A stretch of 64,000 nt of DNA. Origin: JALZVT01 sp039029135. Lineage in GTDB: Bacteria > Pseudomonadota > Gammaproteobacteria > Pseudomonadales > Azotimanducaceae. Under the pieces are notes generated by a model. The model ran no database searches. It saw only the letters and a list, made by a program, of their open reading frames with translations, and had not been told where the DNA came from. The position numbers were made by a program, and so were the translations under genes. Position 1 is the first letter of the stretch. Every line of letters starts with the position of its first letter. The stretch is taken from the NCBI GenBank assembly GCA_039029135.1, contig JBCCGT010000017.1:1-64000 (forward strand), in the 5' to 3' direction. Of this stretch, positions 60,797 to 64,000 are shown in pieces.

Positions 60797-61246
60797 AAAT
60801 CTCTAAGCCCGGTTCGAACTTGTTTAAAATACGATCGCGCAAAGGATCAAACTAGTCCACACGGAAACACAATTTCGGTCGAGCCCGCCCCCTCGTTCAG
60901 GCGTTGTCAATCGCTCCCTACTCCCTACTCCCTACCCCCTACTCCCTTCCCCCACAAGACAGAGACCAGATAAGTGGATGAGCGAGGGGATAGGAAAGAT
61001 AACCTGTTTGTCAGAGGCACGGAGCAAGTATGCCCGATTTGGTTTCAGCAGCTCTGAAGAGTCGTCAGCATCAGGTTGTGTTCTTCTTATGCGCAACCGG
61101 GAGCAAGTCTGACAGGGCCTGCGGTCGTTTTGCGACCAGCGTACCAGTGTGCGCCTCGTTGCTGCGTTTGTCGGGTGCTGTTGGGTGTGAAGAACCCTCC
61201 GATCTTTGTCGGACGAAGGTCTTGAGATGAGTTCCGGGATCTGACG
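60797..61246. other. 450 bp intergenic region, accessory zone
   Basis: Contains the G-rich repeat at 60914-60953 and the likely promoter of the 199-residue gene. A 66-codon plus-strand frame at 61030 has no family match that I can see and is not called. Confidence 0.4.
60914..60953 (-). repeat. G-quadruplex-prone tandem repeat (CTCCCTAC)n
   Basis: The plus strand has six runs of three or more C, at 60916, 60923, 60930, 60935, 60944 and 60949, separated by two to four bases. The complement thus has six G-runs, sufficient for G-quadruplex formation. It lies in the intergenic region upstream of the 199-residue gene. Confidence 0.75.
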
Positions 61247-61966
61247 TCAGGCCGTAAGGGTGTCGTGGTCCACGGCGGGCGGAGGGAGCTTTGGCGTGGC
61301 AGCAGGTGGCGCTCGTGCGGTGTCTACTGTGCACGCCCGATGTTTAAGGTGCTCAAGAATCGTGTGTATGACATGAGGGTCGGTAATTTCAGCGATGACC
61401 CGCAACCGACCACCGCAGTGCGGGCAATGGGTGATGTCAATGTTGAAGACCCGTTTCAGATGTGTGGCCCAGGTGATCGGGGCGATGGTTTGCTGTTTTG
61501 GAGTCTGATCCGCTGGCGAGGCGGTGGCCAGAGCTGAGTCTTTTCTTCGTTTTCGGAAGCTCCTCCGACCTTTTTATCCGCCTCGTCCGGCAGGGACGAT
61601 CCGGGATCGAAGTGCTGCACAGGGGGCTAACACACCATCCCTCTCACAGCTTCAGCGCTGCTGAAGCTGCTGTCGGGTAGCTCTTTCGCGCCGCGAAAGA
61701 GCGATATATCTGGTGAGGTTGTGCTGTGGTCTGGGAACGAGTGCGGCCGGCCGAGCAATGAACTCTTCCGGCGTGAACACAAACTGCGTGGTGCCATCAC
61801 GAAATGGGCGCTTGAGTCGCCATTGAACCCGGCCATCAGGGCGCTGTGACAGGCGTTCGAGACACTGGGCGGACCGAGTAATGTATCGGCATAGGTGTTC
61901 CAGCCGATCCCGCCGGTCAGCCGGAATAGAGATGGCGGCATTTTGGGAATAAGTCGGGGCATGACC
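61247..61966 (-). pseudogene. IS91-type transposase, C-terminal remnant
   Basis: Reading the complement from 61966, one frame gives an IS91-type sequence: RRDRLEHLCRYITR, RLKRPFRDGTTQFVFTPEEFIARPAALVPRPQHNLTRY, then GVLAPCAALRSRIVPAGRG, ITWATHLKRVFNIDITHCPHCGGRLRVIAEI and a short tail ending in TGA at 61247-61249. The motif WAxxLKRVFNIDI followed by the zinc-like CPHCGG is typical of the family. It is inactive: the catalytic N-terminal part is missing, a roughly 69 bp palindromic insertion splits RY from GVLAP with a TGA, and an in-frame TAA follows. Frame is otherwise maintained. Confidence 0.8.
61638..61702. repeat. two-hairpin palindromic (REP-like) insertion within the transposase pseudogene
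   Basis: CCCTCTCA precedes a perfect 10 bp stem CAGCTTCAGC/GCTGAAGCTG (61647-61669, loop GCT), then a second perfect stem GCTCTTTCGC/GCGAAAGAGC (61680-61702, loop GCC). It interrupts the transposase reading frame, so it is an insertion. The first half matches the hairpin at 56549-56580. Confidence 0.75.
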
Positions 61967-62093
61967 AGGTCGCGGTCAGATGACAATACACAGATGCCGT
62001 GTGCGGTTTCAGCCGATGACTTGCTCGGAAAAGAGCTGGCGGAAAAGTAACCTGAGAGCTTCGTGGGTTCTTAAACAGAAGAATAGGTTGGAC

Positions 62094-62150
62094 AGTGACG
62101 AACCGGACAATGGTGCAGCGGGAGTACCCCAGGGTGGCCACAAAGCCGGC
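62094..62150 (-). pseudogene. IS21-like IstA transposase fragment
   Basis: The complement reads AGFVATLGYSRCTIVRFVT in one frame, similar to the integrase catalytic-domain motif of IS21-family IstA (FVATLGYSR). Only about 19 codons survive, between the IS91 remnant and the tRNA gene, beginning 7 bp from the tRNA 3' end. Recognition rests on one motif. Confidence 0.45.
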
Positions 62151-62157
62151 AGAAAAT

Positions 62158-62234
<77 letters not shown>

Positions 62235-62305
62235 ACGGGGAAGTTCGGCGTCGCCGACCCTCGCGGGGGCGCAACTTTAGCACTCTGCTCGGCGTCGCCC
62301 AACCC

Positions 62306-62800
62306 CTAGGACTCCCGGGCGCCGAAACGCTCGGCGAGGCGGTTGACCAGCGGCTCCAGCGGCTCGGTCCCATCAACGCGCAGCGCCCGCTGGGGCGTCT
62401 CGAGGGTCGCGAACTGGCTCTCGACCAGCGCGGCGGGCATGTAGTGATGCTCTCTGGCCGAAATCCTCGCGCGCACTGTCTCCGCGTCCACCACCAGATG
62501 GACGAACTCGACGCGATTCCCCGCTCGCAGCGTCTCCCGATAGGTCCGGCGCAGCGCGCTGCAGGCGAGTACGACGGGACCCTCCTCGCTGATCAGAGCC
62601 GCCAGGCGGTCGAGCCAGGGCGCCCGATCGGCGTCGGTCAGGGGTTCGCCCGCGGCCATCTTGTCGATACTGCTGGTCGGGTGAAAATCGTCGGCGTCAT
62701 GAAACGGCAGTTCCAGGCGGGCCGCCAACGCGCTGCCCACGGTCGTCTTGCCACAGCCGCTGACCCCCATGAGGACGATGCTGCGTGCGGCACGTGTCAT
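62306..62800 (-). CDS. gntK: gluconokinase
   Basis: 164 residues from the ATG at 62800, overlapping the gnd stop by one base (TGATG); the longer frame is a shadow in gnd. It has a P-loop MGVSGCGKTTVGSALA (about 11-26), FHDADDFHP with the gluconate-binding Asp, and the lid HLVVDAETVRARISAREHHYMPAALVESQFATLE. It phosphorylates gluconate to 6-phosphogluconate, which is the substrate of the Gnd encoded upstream, so the pair forms a compact gluconate use module. Confidence 0.93.
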   Translation of the reverse strand: MTRAARSIVLMGVSGCGKTTVGSALAARLELPFHDADDFHPTSSIDKMAAGEPLTDADRAPWLDRLAALISEEGPVVLACSALRRTYRETLRAGNRVEFVHLVVDAETVRARISAREHHYMPAALVESQFATLETPQRALRVDGTEPLEPLVNRLAERFGARES

Positions 62801-64000
62801 CAGTTGCCGCTCCAGCCGTCGCGATGCAATCCGTCCGCGTGCGCCGACGCCGTGCCGTCGCGGCGCCGATAGCCGTGCTGTCCAAAGGCGTCGCGCTGGG
62901 CGGCGATCAGGTGCTGCGGCAGCCGTTCGCGCGTGGCGGTCTGCAGCCAGCCGAGCGTCGACGACAGGACCGGTGTCGGCACGCCGTTGGCCGCCGCGTG
63001 GCGCACCACGTGGGCGAGATCGGGCAGCGCCCGTCCGACGCGCTCGCGCAGCATCGCGGTGAATAGCAGGTTTTCGGCATCCGGCTCGTCGTCCAGCGCG
63101 GCCAGCGCCGTCTGCAGTAGCTCCGCGCGGATGATGCAGCCGGCCGTCCACAGTCGCAGGGGCTCTGACTGGGCAAAGGGCCAGCCGTACTCGGCCGCGC
63201 CGGCTTGCATCAGCTGCAGTCCCTGCGCGTAGATGGCGAGGCGTGCGAGCAGCGCGGCGCTGTCCAGGCGCCGCAGCGACAGTCGGTTCGTTGTCGTCAG
63301 GCGGCCGGCCTGGGCGCGCAGCCCATCGCGGTTGGCGCTGCGGCCGGAGAGGGCGCGGGCGTCCACCGCCGCGGCGATGGCGGGTACGGGCACACCCAGT
63401 TCTAGCGCCGTCGCGACCGTCCAGCGTCCAGTGCCTTTCTGCCCGGCGCGGTCTGCGACGTGATCCAACAGGCGCTCACCGTCAGGGGCGCGGGTGCGCA
63501 GTATGCGTATGGTGATCTCGAGCAGGAACGACTGGTGTTCGCCGCTTTGCCAATGCTCGAAAAGATCGGCGATCTGCGCATAGGACATCTCCAGCGCGTC
63601 GCCGAGCAGGTCCGTGATCTCGGCCAGCAGCTGCATATCGGCGTACTCGATGCCGTTGTGCACCATCTTCACAAAATGCCCGGCGCCGTCATCGCCCAAG
63701 CGCGCGACGCAGGGACCCAAAGGACCCTCGGCGGCGGACGCCTCGAGCAGCGGCCGCAGCGAGCGCCACGCCCCTTCCGGACCGCCGAACATCATGCTTG
63801 GTCCCTGACGCGCCCCGCTCGGACCGCCGGAGACGCCCAGGCCAACGAAGTGCACGCCGCTGGGTCGCGCGCGCTCGCTGCGGCGACGAGTCTCACTGAA
63901 CAGGCTGTTGCCCGCATCGACCACGCAGTCACCCGAGTCCAGTCGTTCCAGCAGTTGCTCTAATACGTCGTCGACCGGCCCGCCCGCGGGGACCATGAGG
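62800..64000 (-). CDS. gnd: 6-phosphogluconate dehydrogenase, decarboxylating (partial, N-terminus outside window)
   Basis: The gene continues beyond 64000; about 400 residues are seen and the NADP-binding Rossmann start is missing. The visible part has DCVVDAGNSLFSETRRR, VHFVGLGVSGGPSGARQGPSMMFGG, GHFVKMVHNGIEYADMQLLAE with the catalytic Lys, and the long helical C-terminal domain with DRAGQKGTGRWTVATALELGVP. It oxidises 6-phosphogluconate to ribulose 5-phosphate, CO2 and NADPH. Co-transcribed with gntK. The tRNA-Val lies downstream on the same strand. Confidence 0.93.
   Translation of the reverse strand, partial: LMVPAGGPVDDVLEQLLERLDSGDCVVDAGNSLFSETRRRSERARPSGVHFVGLGVSGGPSGARQGPSMMFGGPEGAWRSLRPLLEASAAEGPLGPCVARLGDDGAGHFVKMVHNGIEYADMQLLAEITDLLGDALEMSYAQIADLFEHWQSGEHQSFLLEITIRILRTRAPDGERLLDHVADRAGQKGTGRWTVATALELGVPVPAIAAAVDARALSGRSANRDGLRAQAGRLTTTNRLSLRRLDSAALLARLAIYAQGLQLMQAGAAEYGWPFAQSEPLRLWTAGCIIRAELLQTALAALDDEPDAENLLFTAMLRERVGRALPDLAHVVRHAAANGVPTPVLSSTLGWLQTATRERLPQHLIAAQRDAFGQHGYRRRDGTASAHADGLHRDGWSGN

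Noticed and set aside
61030..61230. A 66-codon plus-strand frame in the accessory zone
   Set aside because: No ribosome site or family resemblance, and lies in debris next to a transposase pseudogene.

Overview
This is a roughly 65% GC bacterial chromosome segment that reads as a Gammaproteobacterium. The phoR-pst-phoU order, the UvrB, the H-NOX cassette, a CYP153-like P450 and a set of DUF6152-type exported proteins fit a marine or oligotrophic lineage of the Woeseiaceae/Steroidobacteraceae/Halieaceae kind. That placement is inference from gene content and was not tested by phylogeny.

Layout. 1-6 kb: small hypotheticals, then a minus-strand run of exported proteins (amidohydrolase lipoprotein, DUF6152 protein, two long secreted proteins). 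6-15.2 kb: a minus-strand phosphate operon phoR-pstS-pstC-pstA-pstB-phoU plus an alpha/beta hydrolase. Its genes overlap or nearly touch, except for a 158 bp pstA-pstB gap. A strong Pho box with a TATAAT lies at its head; no phoB is present. 15.2-20 kb: glycosyltransferase, methyltransferase and class III CoA-transferase joined by GTGA overlaps, then an amidase. 20-30.7 kb: mostly plus-strand metabolic and transport genes (LLM oxidoreductase, GST, acyl-CoA-dehydrogenase-like protein, TVP38 protein with a MerA-like reductase, Nramp-like transporter, APC permease, ROK kinase). 30.7-37.4 kb: azurin lipoprotein, DUF779 with aldehyde dehydrogenase, a Cas4-like/DEDD nuclease (DUF2779), a VOC protein and small secreted proteins. 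37.5-45 kb: CysJ-like flavoprotein, YihY, UvrB, pentapeptide protein, acyl-CoA synthetase. 45-50 kb: cell-envelope proteins (repeat lipoprotein, BON-OmpA, membrane coiled-coil/HhH protein). 49.3-52.2 kb: a nitric-oxide sensing cassette of receiver plus degenerate HD-GYP, H-NOX and histidine kinase. 52.3-57 kb: PLP enzyme, small wHTH-like protein, CYP153-like P450, nucleoside-gate membrane protein and a hypothetical.

57.1-62.2 kb is a decayed accessory zone ending exactly at a tRNA-Val(GAC) gene. It holds an intact contractile sheath gene of the extracellular contractile injection system (eCIS) type, a truncated second sheath paralogue, two orphan genes of unknown function, a G-quadruplex-prone repeat, an IS91-type transposase pseudogene interrupted by a two-hairpin palindromic element, and an IS21-like fragment abutting the tRNA. 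A related hairpin lies at 56.55 kb. Beyond the tRNA, gnd (cut by the window end) and gntK form a gluconate/6-phosphogluconate pair.

The most interesting parts are the orphan eCIS sheath locus with its unidentified neighbours, the H-NOX/degenerate HD-GYP cassette, and the palindromic element inside the transposase remnant.
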